NCBI GenBank assembly: GCA_963277665.1
Contig: OY728143.1
Span: 234,289,591 to 234,353,590 of the forward strand
Origin: Viscum album
Taxonomy: Eukaryota > Streptophyta > Magnoliopsida > Santalales > Viscaceae
Reading direction: 5' to 3'
DNA: 64,000 nt
The notes beneath the pieces were generated by a model, which was given only the letters and a program-made list of their open reading frames with translations, was not told the origin of the DNA and made no database searches. The translations under genes and the position numbers were made by a program. Within the stretch, counting starts at the first letter, position 1. Each line of letters begins with the position of its first letter. Shown one piece after another: positions 51,936 to 63,150 of the stretch.

Positions 51936-53326
51936 GGTCATACACTAGTTATCATTACACATTGAATTTTTGGGAGATATTGGCTACACTCAACACATAA
52001 TTAAATCATTCCTACTTGTTCCATAAGATAAAAAATCATTCATCACATCACGGACTATAAAAAGATATGGGGTTGATAAAAATTATATTATATCCCTTGA
52101 AATAAAAGGGTATCATAAAATGTTCATCATATTATAAAATATTGATAAGATATATGTTTCATAATCATTATAGCATATAATTTCCCTATAAATGGAGTGT
52201 GTTTCATAATAATTTTATCATCATATAACCCATCAATGATTAACATGTATCATAAGTAACCTGTCATCATAAATACAATACATTCCAATAAAGGACAATA
52301 ATAGTTTCCGGAGATAATATCCCAATAAATAATAAAATATATCAAATGTTTTGATCATATAGGGAGGATTATTTTGAGAAAAAATCATCAAAAATGTCAT
52401 TGAAAACATATAAAGAAATATATGAAATCATTTAAAGACCTTTATTTTAAAATAAAATTTTAAAAATAGGATAAGGATGAGTTTAAAATAATTTAAAAAA
52501 CATCATAAATACTAATCATTTTAAAAATATATTAAAATTAGAAAATTTAATTGAAAAATTATAAAAAGAGATTCAATGAAATGATGGTCATGGTGGTCGA
52601 TAAATCCCAAAATTTAAATCCTTCTACATTATAAAATGAATTTTAAATATTCATCATCATAATGTGAAAATAATATTCCTTTTTAATTTAATAAACATGA
52701 AACTTGTATACAATTGTATATTAAATATAATTCAATAATCATATAACATTTTTATATTTTTCTTATAAAAAATGGTTCTGAAGGAAAATGGATTTTTGAA
52801 TTAATAGAAAGATAATATTGTGAACTCTAAAAAAATTATTCATTAGTAAGATCTAGAAAAAGGTTATCACACCATAGTTCTCTATACAAGTTTTAAAAAA
52901 TCGCGGGCATAGTAATCCGATAAACATGGTTTATATAAACCGTGGGAATATGTAAACATATATCGATTGATGTAGTGAGATTCATTAGGACATCAAAAAA
53001 TAGAAAATATGTGGCAAAGGGATCATTAAATGTTTTAGTAAACCATAGCCATAAACACTGTTAGGGTTGAATAATTTTTGAGACCATAAATGGTCATATT
53101 TAGGAAAACTGAAAACACCTTTTGAATTAATAGTATATTATGAGCTGGTAGATGGAGTCACAAAAGATAATCAATGGTTTCTTATAAGATAGAAATTCAA
53201 AAAACGTGCCTTTCATTCTTTATGTGGAATCCAAGGGTCATTTTCTACCCTAGATACCTGAAGACGTCCAAGGTAGGTGTGAAAAACTAAAGAAGCTATA
53301 AGGTGAATGTCTAACTGAGGTGTATG

Positions 53327-53333
53327 TTTTATA
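53327..53333 (-). promoter_or_regulatory. E3 LTR TATA box candidate (5' LTR)
   Basis: Minus strand TATAAAA, about 2.15 kb from the inner LTR end. It aligns with the TATA box at 46,454-46,462. Confidence 0.5.
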
Positions 53334-54513
53334 CATTACCAATGTGATGTAAAAAATAAACTTATATTAAATAAAATATATGTTCCACCACTAAGGATTC
53401 TTCAAATATATATAATGGATACCCATTTCATCAGGGTAATGATCCAGAAGTCAAACCATTTCTCCCAAACATGCTAGAATATCTCATCGTCAGCAACATG
53501 CAATTCAATAACCCATAAATTTATAAGATCATGCCTTATAGGATCTCTGTATACCTCCCTTTGAATGGTCACATAAGGGACTAGCCCTTGAATTTTGTTT
53601 ATTCTATGGCTACTGTGCAGACAATAATCCATTTACACCCACCACTTTATCTTTCAAATCCCATATTCCTCTCATCACCCACGATTTTTGTGGAACAATC
53701 CAATCATGTGGAAGCCCCACATTGATACTTAATTGATTTCAATTACCTTAAAAAACTGTGTATTGGACCCTTTAGTGCACACCATTCACATCTTTTGTGC
53801 ATCATTCCATTCTATCCCTGTAGTCTTACACATAGTGATCTAATGAACCCTAGTGTTGTGTACCTTGTTATGATTTTGTACCACATTATTTTTTTAACAT
53901 GTATTCTAATGAATTTATCTTTTTGTCATTGTGAAACAAAAATTGAACCCATTATCAACCACTCCTATGAACGAATCCCATTGGGAATTATCAATATCTT
54001 ACTATCCCCAAGGGTTGGTGAGTGTAGGTTATGTATGATTGAGGAGTGATGAGTGATTCCTTACCATCCATTTTGTATTACATAATTATTATTTACTTCA
54101 TCTTCCACATCACATGAAGTTAAATTATAGTCTCACCCTATTAAAAAAACATGGGTTTCCATTACTCAAACTTTTTTCATACCCACTCATCTCCTTTGGA
54201 TTGACATAATCCTTGAATGGTATTAGATCCTCATCACATGGAATGAGATAAACATTTGGACTCATCTATGTGTAATCCCCACACACTTTTTCACTAAGAC
54301 ATCATTTATGATGCGATATTCAGTTATACTAATCCATCTTGATTCTCACACCGAGCAGCAATAATGTGGGCTTATGGGTCAATAGTGACTGTAAAACCCT
54401 CATCCATCCCTATGGGCATCCTTCCTAGATAAATCCCCACACCCATCATATATAAACTATGTGGGATTTATCAATATTTTCAAAGGGGGTACATAAGAAT
54501 ATTCTTTGAGGTT

Positions 54514-54967
54514 TTATACCAACCATGTTAATCCTTGGTTCCCATTTATTTGGGTGAAACTGTCGAATTTCAATAACCTATCATCATCCATCCCCATATT
54601 GGCCTTTCCCTCGATCCATATTTTATTGATAGGATCATTATCATACCCAGAGATCACATATCCTTCGGGTCCCCTGGGGAAGTTAACCATGAAAAACACC
54701 TTTCCAAATTCATCTTGGCATACTTCTTTTGAATAATCCCATATTAAATCATTAATGAAAACATGAAATTTGATTCCAAAAAAAATTAGATATGTATGAA
54801 ATGTAATTTAGGTTCATGGAAAACACCTCCAAAAACACATCCATATGGTAAACCTCAGTTCCCTCCTCATAATGGGTAAATAAATTTGGATCCACCCCTA
54901 GTTGTGTAAATATCATCCTTAATGGTGTGAAGTATTCCCCTTGGTGGGACACACCACCCATGTCCAA
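54514..54967 (-). other. Antisense coding-like patch
   Basis: Two minus-strand open stretches, 54,752-54,967 (71 codons) and 54,514-54,699 (61 codons), one frame apart. Composition is balanced and protein-like: GEYFTPLRMIFTQLGVDPNL and THYEEGTEVYHMDVFLEVF in the first; VNFPRGPEGYVISGYDNDP and IWIEGKANMGMDDDRLLKF in the second. Tat elements are known to carry extra antisense reading frames in some plants. The first stretch faintly recalls plant gypsy 'transposase' or mobile-domain proteins. Not assigned. Confidence 0.35.
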
Positions 54968-56062
54968 TCTTATAGGTTTTTGTGACCTATCTATATGTTA
55001 AACCTTCAATGTATTTCCTCTTAGGGTAGCAGCTCCCTAATCTGCCTCTTTGGGGTTATCTGATAAGTTCACACCATCTCAGCAGGATGTTAAACACATA
55101 GATTACCATATGATAAACATGGTATTCTTAAGGAGAACCTCACATGACATGCTTATGACATTATATACCTGATAATATTTATATGAATGGTAACATTTTT
55201 TCTCTTACTAATCCAAATACTAAAAAAGTATACAAGTAAAACATATTCTAGCATCCTTACATGCCATCGATGCCGAACATGACCATTCCTATAAGTGAAG
55301 GTTGATTCCCTATATTATCCTTTTGAACATCCATAAAGATGAGAAATAATTAACCAAAATACACAAATAAGTTCGAACAATAATGATTTATTGAACACAT
55401 CTTAATATACGAGGAATACCCAGGCAAGGGAACAAGTTCAATATATAAATCCAAGGAAGGAGGAACCGACATACCATTTTGATCATAGAGAAATTATTAC
55501 CACAATTTTTATGAATGTCTCTCTCCATTGCAATGTATTATTAGAGTGCAACAAATGCGACACTGATAGGTGATAACATATGAGGTAGACAGACCATAGA
55601 AGAAGCATAAAAAATTTCATGGTGAAACTGATGTGAATTATTCTCCTCAAAATGGGGTTATAAGAGTTTTAGACATCCATAGATGTTTAGATCACAAAAT
55701 TTATATAGCTAATGTCAGGATCTAAAACCCAAATATTTTACTAATCATAGATCTCACTGGATATTTGGGAAAGTAATCGTTGGGCATTTTGGCATGTGAC
55801 ATCATTTGTGTGGATCCCTCTCTCTCCCTTTCCATCCATGGATGATTGGATGATATTATTGAATTATTCATTGCATTATGAACATACATATTGGTTGCTG
55901 AATCATCCCACTATATGGGACCCAAGCTATAAAAAAATAAATCACCACCAATCACAGACTTATGGGTGAGGGTTGAAATAATGTGCAACCCCACATGAGT
56001 CTGCCTTCATGATGACATCACCCAGGACTAGAACTACTGATCTAAATCACCCTATATCAACC

Positions 56063-56069
56063 TATAAAA
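56063..56069 (+). promoter_or_regulatory. E4 LTR TATA box candidate
   Basis: TATAAAA in the context CAACCTATAAAAGAATCC, with a candidate primer site about 130 bp downstream. This is the usual layout of a plant LTR promoter. Confidence 0.5.
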
Positions 56070-56299
56070 GAATCCATATGAGGTTGATGTGCACCCTCAT
56101 ACATTTTTACAAGTATTCATGGTTCCTCCAAACATGAAAAATATCCCTTTATATCGTGGTGACTTCTTGTTCCTCGATGACACTATAACCCCCAATGGTC
56201 GTGCAGCGAGCCAATGCACTATAACCCAACATCCAAAAGCTTCGGTAGCCTCTCCCCAGAGCATTATTAGGACTAACTCCCTTACTATAATGAGGTATG

Positions 56300-58880
56300 G
56301 GATTATTGGGTCAACCTAACAATGTCTACCACCAGATAACCACCAAATGGGTCTCCCACAATGCCTCATCAACACCACCAAAAACTAGACCTCCATACCG
56401 AAGAGTAGGAAGACTACACCTCTTCCCAACCCACCCTAGTTTGAATGTCCTAATGCCATGTTCACATCTCAGCTCAGATTGATTTTGAAATAGGGGAATC
56501 ATCTTCCCTGGCATCCATGTCCCACAAAACTACCACAATTTTTTTCAACGTCTCTTCCCCTGCAGAGTAGGGACCCATCGATGCCCGATCAGAGTTGAGA
56601 CTTCTCCCTCCTCATATGATGGTCTATTTGGATTTTTTGGTCACTAGAACCACCACAAGTCATCGCATGATGACCCCTGATGATTATTTATATAGTCCAT
56701 GATTCACTCGTACCATAACCAACAAGATTGGAGGACCTCCCTGCTCTCACACAAAATTTTGAGGCCCTCCTCATGTTACCACATCGACCAAAGCTGAGGT
56801 CCTCTCACTATTTTTCAGCATCTGGCCCATAGGACCTTCCCATGCTTATGGTTCTTGATATGGAAGACCTACCCATGTCATGGACTATCAAAAAGGTTCT
56901 CTTCATGTCATTCCTAGATATTGATAAGGACATCTCCACAACCACACCAAAAAATGAGAACACCACCGTATCTTTGTCACTATCCAGTGCGATGGTCCAC
57001 ACTGTACTCAAACTAACTAATGTGGAGTTCCTCCCCGTACTATCAATAATCAACATAGATCCACCCATGTCTCCACCTTATCAATTGGAGGTACTCCTCA
57101 CAACAATGTTGATTATATAGGATTCCCCACCAACATCATCCTGGACCAGTATGATGGTTCTCAATAATCTATCACTTCATTCCAACATGGAGTTCCATCA
57201 CATTCCCTAGGTATCCAACATTGATGTCCTACACATGTTTCCACATTCCAAGGTGTAGTTCCAAAAAACTCCACAAATCACTACAGTGGAGGTCATTATT
57301 GATCTTCTAGAAATCAATATAAAGTTCCTCTCCATACTCATGTTTCCTAGCACAATGGTCCTTTATATGTCCCATTTGATATATTTCCATGTTCTCCTAT
57401 CACCTCAACATATCAAAGTGGAGGTTCTCATAGCTCCAACAACCTTTAACATGGAGGTCCCCCCATGTTCCCAAATGATCAATAATAGGTTATCCATGCT
57501 ATCTCAACATCTAGGGAGATGGCCCTCCCCAACCTGATAGTGGTATCTACTGATGTCCTCCCCTCTACAATGGAAATCAATACGGAGGTCATCCCCATAC
57601 TATAACCATATGAATGGGAAGAAATCCCCTGTTATGCACCAAACCATTATTATGTTTCACCTAGTGTCAAAAGATTTCATATGCATGAAGATCCATGTCA
57701 AGTTATATGGTAAAATTGTCGCCCCAAATGGAATAACTCCAAAAATCACTACGTCATTTTCAATCATTTTCACTTCTCAGATTCTGTAGCTGTAATAGAA
57801 TCAATGATGGAACATTCAAGATATTTATATATAGTAGAGTTTGGGGAATTATCTAGTTATTGAGATTCATCATCCAAGAATGTTATATGCATAAAATCCT
57901 AGAGTTCCTTCATAGATATACGTAGGTAGTGGAAGAAATATCTCCCTTCTAGGGTCTCAATGTGCAGTCATCTCTATCCTCACCATCTTTTTTATATAAC
58001 ACTACATGATAGATCCTAAAATCCCATTGAACCGATATATGACTTCCACTACCCCCGTACATGTGGTATAGTTCAGTATCCCATCCTAAAAGGATGTGAT
58101 GTTGTAGTCAATATAACCTCTAAGAAAAAACACATTGTATAATGATCATTAGATGCATGAAATAATATCCCCACTGGATAGAACACTACCAAAATTTTCC
58201 ATATCGTTTTCATTTCTATTTTCTCTTCCAGCACTAATTTAAGCCCGTGAAAACCAATAGTTGGGTCCCACCTCTAGGAATGATACTTCTAGGACACCCT
58301 TTTGGATGATCAATTCTCCAAGATTTTCTATCCAATTATTATTCCTAAAATTTAAATTCTGGAGGCCCTCACCAAATATGAGGTAAAGTGGTTTAGAAAA
58401 ACCATATAGGTTATTCAATTTTATCGTTGTGTCAATAAAATTGAATACCCAAGGAGTTAGATGAATTTTGATTACATAGACCTATAGGGTCGCATGGTTT
58501 TGTTGGTAGCACATCTAGTGGCATAACACCATGTGTCACCTAGATACCATAAAAGATGTTGACAATTATGTTTTCAGTGCATCACTGTGCTCCAAAAAAT
58601 TATTTATCATGAAAACCTGTATGTGAAGATCATGGGATAAGTGTAGTATATTTCTCTCTAATTCAGTAATATTACAAGATAACATGACATACCTAGTTAC
58701 ATAAATAATATGAATCTGCGAAACAACACATTGAGAATAGTTGACCCCAATATGTGAATCGATAAGGAAACCGACATGAGAATCGATGGAGATATCCCAC
58801 TCCATGGGGAAACACATAATTAGGTGGACCTAATAAGAATCCACATTTCCCAAGATGATAAAATTTCCCCCTAGGATCAG
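56300..58880 (+). pseudogene. E4 gag-protease region, largely unreadable
   Basis: Lies between the presumed 5' LTR and RT. It contains the 11-residue tandem repeat at 56,728-57,630. The rest has only short open pieces (57,553-57,789 and fragments near 58,250-58,560), and I cannot point to a zinc knuckle or a DSG/DTG protease motif. Placement rather than sequence supports the call. Confidence 0.4.
56728..57630 (+). repeat. 33 bp tandem array coding an 11-residue repeat
   Basis: About 27 diverged units of near 33 bp. Starts of the GGAGGTCCTCCCCATG-like core fall near 57,187, 57,221, 57,254, 57,286, 57,319, 57,352, 57,384, 57,417, 57,452, 57,484, 57,517, 57,550 and 57,582, and likewise back to 56,731. 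A single reading frame runs from 56,731 to 57,537 with only four stops (56,830, 57,118, 57,208, 57,256). It gives units such as NVEFLPVLSII, NIDPPMSPPYQ, LEVLLTTMLII, VEVLIAPTTFN and MEVPPCSQMIN: an acidic residue at position 3, then hydrophobic and Pro/Ser positions. Frame retention suggests that the array was translated in the ancestor. Confidence 0.75.
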
Positions 58881-58885
58881 TTGAC

Positions 58886-60022
58886 TTGAATGGAAATTCT
58901 CCTCCCCCTGATCACCCAACCATAAATGATAAAGAAGATTTGGAAGATGATTCTACTGCTTATGAAGATGGAGACTACACCACAGTCCATGAGCTAGTTC
59001 TGGTGAATCATCATACCAAGAAAAATATAATGCCGAAAAAGATCAGTATATCCAATCTTGTAGAGGAACAATAGTAGTATGTGAATTTCCTAAATATTAA
59101 TCATGATGGTTTTTCCTGGAGTTATGATGAAATTATAATACTAGATCCTCATGTCACAATACAATGTTACAGACTTTCGGTTAGTAATTGTGGGTGGAAG
59201 AAGCCTCAAAATAAGATGTACCCTCTCAGGGTTCCATGGATTATAATGAAAATGATATTCACATAAAATCCAAAATTATCATGGATGTTCAGAACCACCT
59301 ATTGCACACCAATATTATTCATGTCAGGAAGAAAAATAGACTGATTGGAGATTGAGTTGACATTTGGGACCAAAATAATTATAGTTATAAGGATGATTTT
59401 CCTCATATGGTAACAAATTTGTTACCAAATTCCACAACATGGTTTAATAATATTCTTTTCTAGATGGTCATTATGGATACAATTAAATCTAAATAACCCC
59501 CATATATGTATATCCTACCTTCTTTATAGAACCACATAGAATCATATTTTATCAAGTAATGTCATTCGGTTTGACAAATGTGGGAACCATCGATCAGTGT
59601 TTCATGCACCTCATATCCAAAATGATCCTCAGGGAGTTAGTGGAATTCAACATGGATTATTTTGTGGGAAAATACCACAATGTATAGGAACATCATTGAA
59701 AGCATGATAATGTTTTATAATTATTTTTTTGATATCATCTAAATATCAACCTATTGAACTGTGGGATTGTGTTTTCCTCTTGGTTGTTTCTCATGTTTTT
59801 AATTAAGTATAGAGGCATTGAGATAGGATTAGGAATCATCATGGAAATCAGTAAAATACTTCCTCTAAAAAACCCATGGGAGTTCTGATGCCTCAGTTTC
59901 CACAAAACCTACATATTAAAATTCATGAAAAATATTCCTGGAATGTGTATTAAATTATCTAGAATTATGAATAAAGTAATCTTATACCAATGGGATAAAG
60001 TGTATCTAACTCATTTGGGGAG
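58886..60022 (+). pseudogene. E4 reverse transcriptase
   Basis: Blocks in order: an acidic lead-in (EDLEDDSTAYEDGDYTTVHE, 58,886-59,074); DGFSWSYDEIIILDPHV (59,105-59,155), the Tat RT opening; NIIHVRKKN and KDDFPHMVTNLL near 59,310-59,420; HSVLTNVGTIDQCFMHLISK (about 59,565-59,620), the FGL...A..FQ block; then VEFNMDYFVGK near 59,643-59,675 at the catalytic site, where the double Asp is reduced to Met-Asp-Tyr. The thumb with RGIEIGLGIIMEISK and YILKFMKNIPGMCIKLSRIM lies at 59,813-59,975. Several frame changes. Non-functional. Confidence 0.85.
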
Positions 60023-60470
60023 ATGAAGAAATACCTACATCACCCTTCAGGTGTGATGCCACACAGATCACGGAAGACTTTGGTCCCCTATGTGATTGAA
60101 ATTGAACAATCCCTCAATTCCATGCTCACCCATAAGAACAAAAAATGGATAGAGAATATTTTATACAATCACAGTTTCATAATCCTCGACACAGAGTCTA
60201 GGCATGATCCTTTTGAGAATATATTCCTAGTGCATGTTTTTGTACTAAATATATTTTGGAATGATATGTGGAATAACAATATATATGTTTTTTTTGTATG
60301 GACCAACCAATGTATATTTTAATTTCCCTATATTGACAAGCCATGTAGGATGTACAGTTGTGATCCTTCAGCAGTTTGACATCTGGTTCATTTTGTTGAA
60401 GGTCATCATGGTTCATGCTCTAGTAGACATTATGGACACCCATAAACCCCATAGATTAGACCCTTAATAT
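60023..60470 (+). pseudogene. E4 RNase H
   Basis: Open 99 codons from 60,023 with KKYLHHPSGVMPHRSRKTLV, YVIEIEQSLNSMLTHKNKK, NHSFIILDTESRHDPFEN, the standard first RNase H of Ty3/gypsy elements. The start Met is only a frame entry point within pol. In the next frame LTSHVGCTVVILQQFDIWF and ALVDIMDTHK (60,325-60,450) give the domain end. The DxxS-type catalytic residues cannot be identified with confidence. Confidence 0.82.
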
Positions 60471-60944
60471 TGATATCGTATATGATGTGGTCCTCTCATT
60501 AGATAAGTATTTTTATTGTTAGATTATTCAATTTATGGTTCCTCATAGAGTCTGACTAATAGAAGGATCAACATCCTAGACTAAATAGAGTGGTTCTATG
60601 GATTATCTTAATCACCCAAACAAAAGATGTTATTCTTTATTTTCCCCATCAATCAAAATTCTATACCCACAACGAAAAAGTATCATTCTTTCATTATAGT
60701 TCTGGATCTACCCCTCAAGATTAATGTTTAACATCTTCCCATTATAGGGGAGTCTGATATAGTCATCCTAAAAATCAATGGTGGATAAATTTTCAATAAT
60801 ATATATCTTATTCCGATGTTGGAAAGAACTCGCCCATAAATAGCGTAGTACCCTCCTTTACCAGTGATAGTTCATGTTCTCTTGTCACATAATTCTCGGG
60901 CAGATGAATTAGTATCCTATCTTCCTCTCATGTAGTTTCCCAAC
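60471..60944 (+). pseudogene. Possible second RNase H of E4
   Basis: In Tat elements a second, archaeal-type RNase H lies between the first RNase H and integrase. Here a spacer of about 475 bp occupies that place. Fragments ESDIVILKINGG (about 60,752-60,782) and LIPMLERT, then SHNSRADELVSYLPL near 60,885-60,930, resemble its 'GDS..VI.Q..G' and 'QNQFADALATLAS' blocks. The match is weak and depends on position. Confidence 0.45.
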
Positions 60945-62363
60945 ATGGATGACTTGTTCATCCATGTGGCATATCAAAGGATCTTCACCCCTATCAAATT
61001 ATGGGATGATGAAAACAATCTGGTAAAACACCTAATCACTAGAGTCTCTACATCAATAGATTTATCTCACCCCATAGATAAAGAAACATCTGATTTGATT
61101 TCTCTACTAATGGATTATCTTTATCAAGGAACAATCCCTTTATATATAGATGAATGTGAGGGAATCTGTTGGCACGTGATATTTATCACCCTCCAGAGTA
61201 GTATTATACCTGGGAAGTCAATTTATAGGCATGGATTTGATGGGATTATCCTCTGTTTCAATCAAAGAGATTATATTTACTAGGTTATGCCTGATGTCAA
61301 TTACTTGTATTGTGGGACTCATTAGGAGGGTTCGAATGTTTACAATCAAATTAAAGGGTTGGGTTGTTTTTTTAACCATGGTCTAGTAATTCACCACTTT
61401 CACCAGGAGGTGCAACGTATGTCAAATCAATTTCAAATTCATTCATATACCTACCAAAGACACTTCATACTACCATCTAATTTTCCCCTATTTAGTATGG
61501 GTAATCGATGTCATGGTACCATATCAAAAAACTATATCTCTCTAGTGCATGTACATTCTTGCCATAATGGATTTATTTTTCATCTGGGAAGAAGAGATTC
61601 TATATAAGGATGTCAAGGCCTGGTATAATGACGAGTTTGTGAGCTCCAACATCATCTATAAATTTATATTCCCTAAATTTGGTCTCACTAAAAAAACAAC
61701 CAACTTCTTGATATTCTATATACAGATGTTTTCTGCCAAATATATCTTTTGGTCCAACCATAATTATTGATATCATGGGAAATGGAATGGACATTTTGAC
61801 GTGTTCAAAAAATCCTCTCCAATATTCTATGGATTTTTTTTGGTAAGAATAACAATATTTGGTTGAATAAGAACAAAAACAATCTCTGGGATTAATGGAT
61901 GATGGCTCCCAATTCTACCCAGGATACCCCTATTCCATGTTTCATGGAGAAGATGTACTTCCACCAATCTAGATTCAGCTTCATTCACTCCAAATATTTA
62001 TTTATAATCAGAATATGCTCGAATGTATAAGTGATTTCCATCTAACTAAACTAGAACCCAACTACGAGAATGGGCTTTTGGCCTAGCATAGTCAATAGAG
62101 GAACCAGAATAAAATAACCATTTCTTTCAACAAGAAGGTTTACCTCTGCTCCTTCATCCAAAGTGACATAATAAGGACTCTCTGGATACCAGTGATACCT
62201 ATTAGTGAGCCATAAAAGTTTGATACCATGTGGTATGTATCATACACCATTCAAAAGATCTATCCCAACAGCTCAAACAATTTATTCCTCATAGATGGGG
62301 AATGCATCACTCCTACAAACAATTCCATGTTCCTAAAACAGTACTTTACATGAATAGGGAACT
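60945..62363 (+). pseudogene. E4 integrase
   Basis: N-terminal part open for 112 codons: DKETSDLISLLMDYLYQGTI, PLYIDECEGICWHV, then YRHGFDGIILCFNQRDYIY with a His and Cys that may belong to the zinc site. Core in two frames: VWVIDVMVPYQKT (about 61,496-61,535, first catalytic Asp in VID), ILAIMDLFFIWEEEI (61,555-61,600), NDEFVSSNIIYKFIFPKFGL and TKKTTNF (61,627-61,715), where the second Asp is lost. C-terminal part: ITISFNKKVYLCSFIQSDI (about 62,119-62,175), NLFLIDGECITPTNNSMFL and KQYFT to about 62,353. Overlapping small frames are shadows. Confidence 0.85.
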
Positions 62364-62382
62364 ACATTATTACAACAAGATG

Positions 62383-63150
62383 TTAAACTTCATGGAATTA
62401 AATTTCACATCTATAGGGAACTAAACTACATAGCATCACCAACATCCTTAATTCATGAGGTTAAATGTCATGGAATTTCATGTCATAGCTACCAGAATTT
62501 AAACTCCCAAGCCCCACCAACATCCTAACAACATGACATAAAACTGCAAAGAATTACACATCCATGGTTCAAGACTTTAAACTACCTAAATACACCAATA
62601 TCTATACATCATGACACTAAACTGCATCGAATTCCTTATCATATCAATAGGATGATAAACTGCATTGCATTGATAATGTCCTTAGTGCATGACATTGAAA
62701 TAAACCAAAATTCTTCATCATAGCTAAAGGATCATAAAATATATTGAACCTCCAACATCCTAGCATCAGAATAATAAAATATTTTACCATTACAATTATG
62801 TCCAAATGATGATAAAATGATGAGTAATGAGTGTCTTCATTTCCCAATGGTAATCAGCGTGGAAAAATCAAATCAAACAACCTTAAACTACATCATTATG
62901 TTCCTAACAGCATGATGCAAAACCGAACAACATTGATGGTCCATTATTCATGACATTAAAATAGTAATTCCCCACATCCATACAAAATGATTTTAAAATG
63001 TGCTAATTTTTCATTGTTGTATGACAACAAATATCATAACATTTCATGTCCTAAAAACATGATTTTAAACTGGTTTCCAATGGTTGAAACCGAATTCCCT
63101 TCATCTAAGAGCCTTTTCTCCAAGCAGTATGACCTTAAAATATTTTTAAC
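62383..63150 (+). repeat. 39 bp (78 bp dimer) tandem array in E4 3' untranslated region
   Basis: Starts of TAAACT/TAAAAT at 62,383, 62,422, 62,462, 62,500, 62,539, 62,578, 62,618, 62,656, 62,696, 62,735, 62,775, 62,813 and about 62,851: steps of 38-40 bp. More diverged units continue to 63,135. Odd units carry CATGGAATT...CATAGCTA, even units carry CACCAACATCCT...CATGACA, so the larger unit is 78 bp. The array begins right after the integrase end. Tandem arrays in this place are a known feature of Tat/Ogre elements. Confidence 0.8.

Larger units (their letters stand above)
43246..53345 (-). mobile_element. E3: minus-strand LTR element with short non-coding middle
   Basis: Two LTR copies in the same orientation flank a middle with no readable gag or pol. 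Primer site (51,163-51,172) and LTR start next to it place it on the minus strand. A polypurine-like CTCAAGGGAGGATAA followed by TGTAACACTAGG at 49,073-49,088 would be the 3' LTR junction. The internal region would then be only about 2.1 kb (49,089-51,162), too short for a coding element. It is probably a non-autonomous or deleted derivative. The right LTR appears cut near 53,345, where E4-type sequence starts. All edges except the primer site are approximate. Confidence 0.65.
51175..53345 (-). repeat. E3 5' LTR, outer end truncated
   Basis: Starts next to the primer site with the same AACAACCC end as E2, although the LTR body differs. It aligns with 43,246 onward. It contains the tandem array at 51,730-51,935 and a TATA box at 53,327-53,333. 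The U3 part beyond the TATA box has no match to the other LTR, so the outer end is missing. Confidence 0.7.
53346..56194 (+). repeat. Likely E4 5' LTR
   Basis: Inferred from a TATA box at 56,063-56,069, an R-like start and a possible primer site at 56,195-56,211 (TGGTCGTGCAGCGAGCC, only loosely like the TGGCGCC sites of this lineage). No second LTR lies in the window, so the left limit is unsupported. The stretch is C/T-rich and includes the antisense coding-like patch at 54,514-54,967. Confidence 0.35.

Noticed and set aside
53795..54049. 84-codon plus-strand open frame near E4 start
   Set aside because: No family pattern and no support from neighbours; lies in probable LTR or flank.
62383..63150. 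CRISPR-like regular spacing
   Set aside because: Units are contiguous and diverged with no unique spacers, in a plant retrotransposon 3' region.
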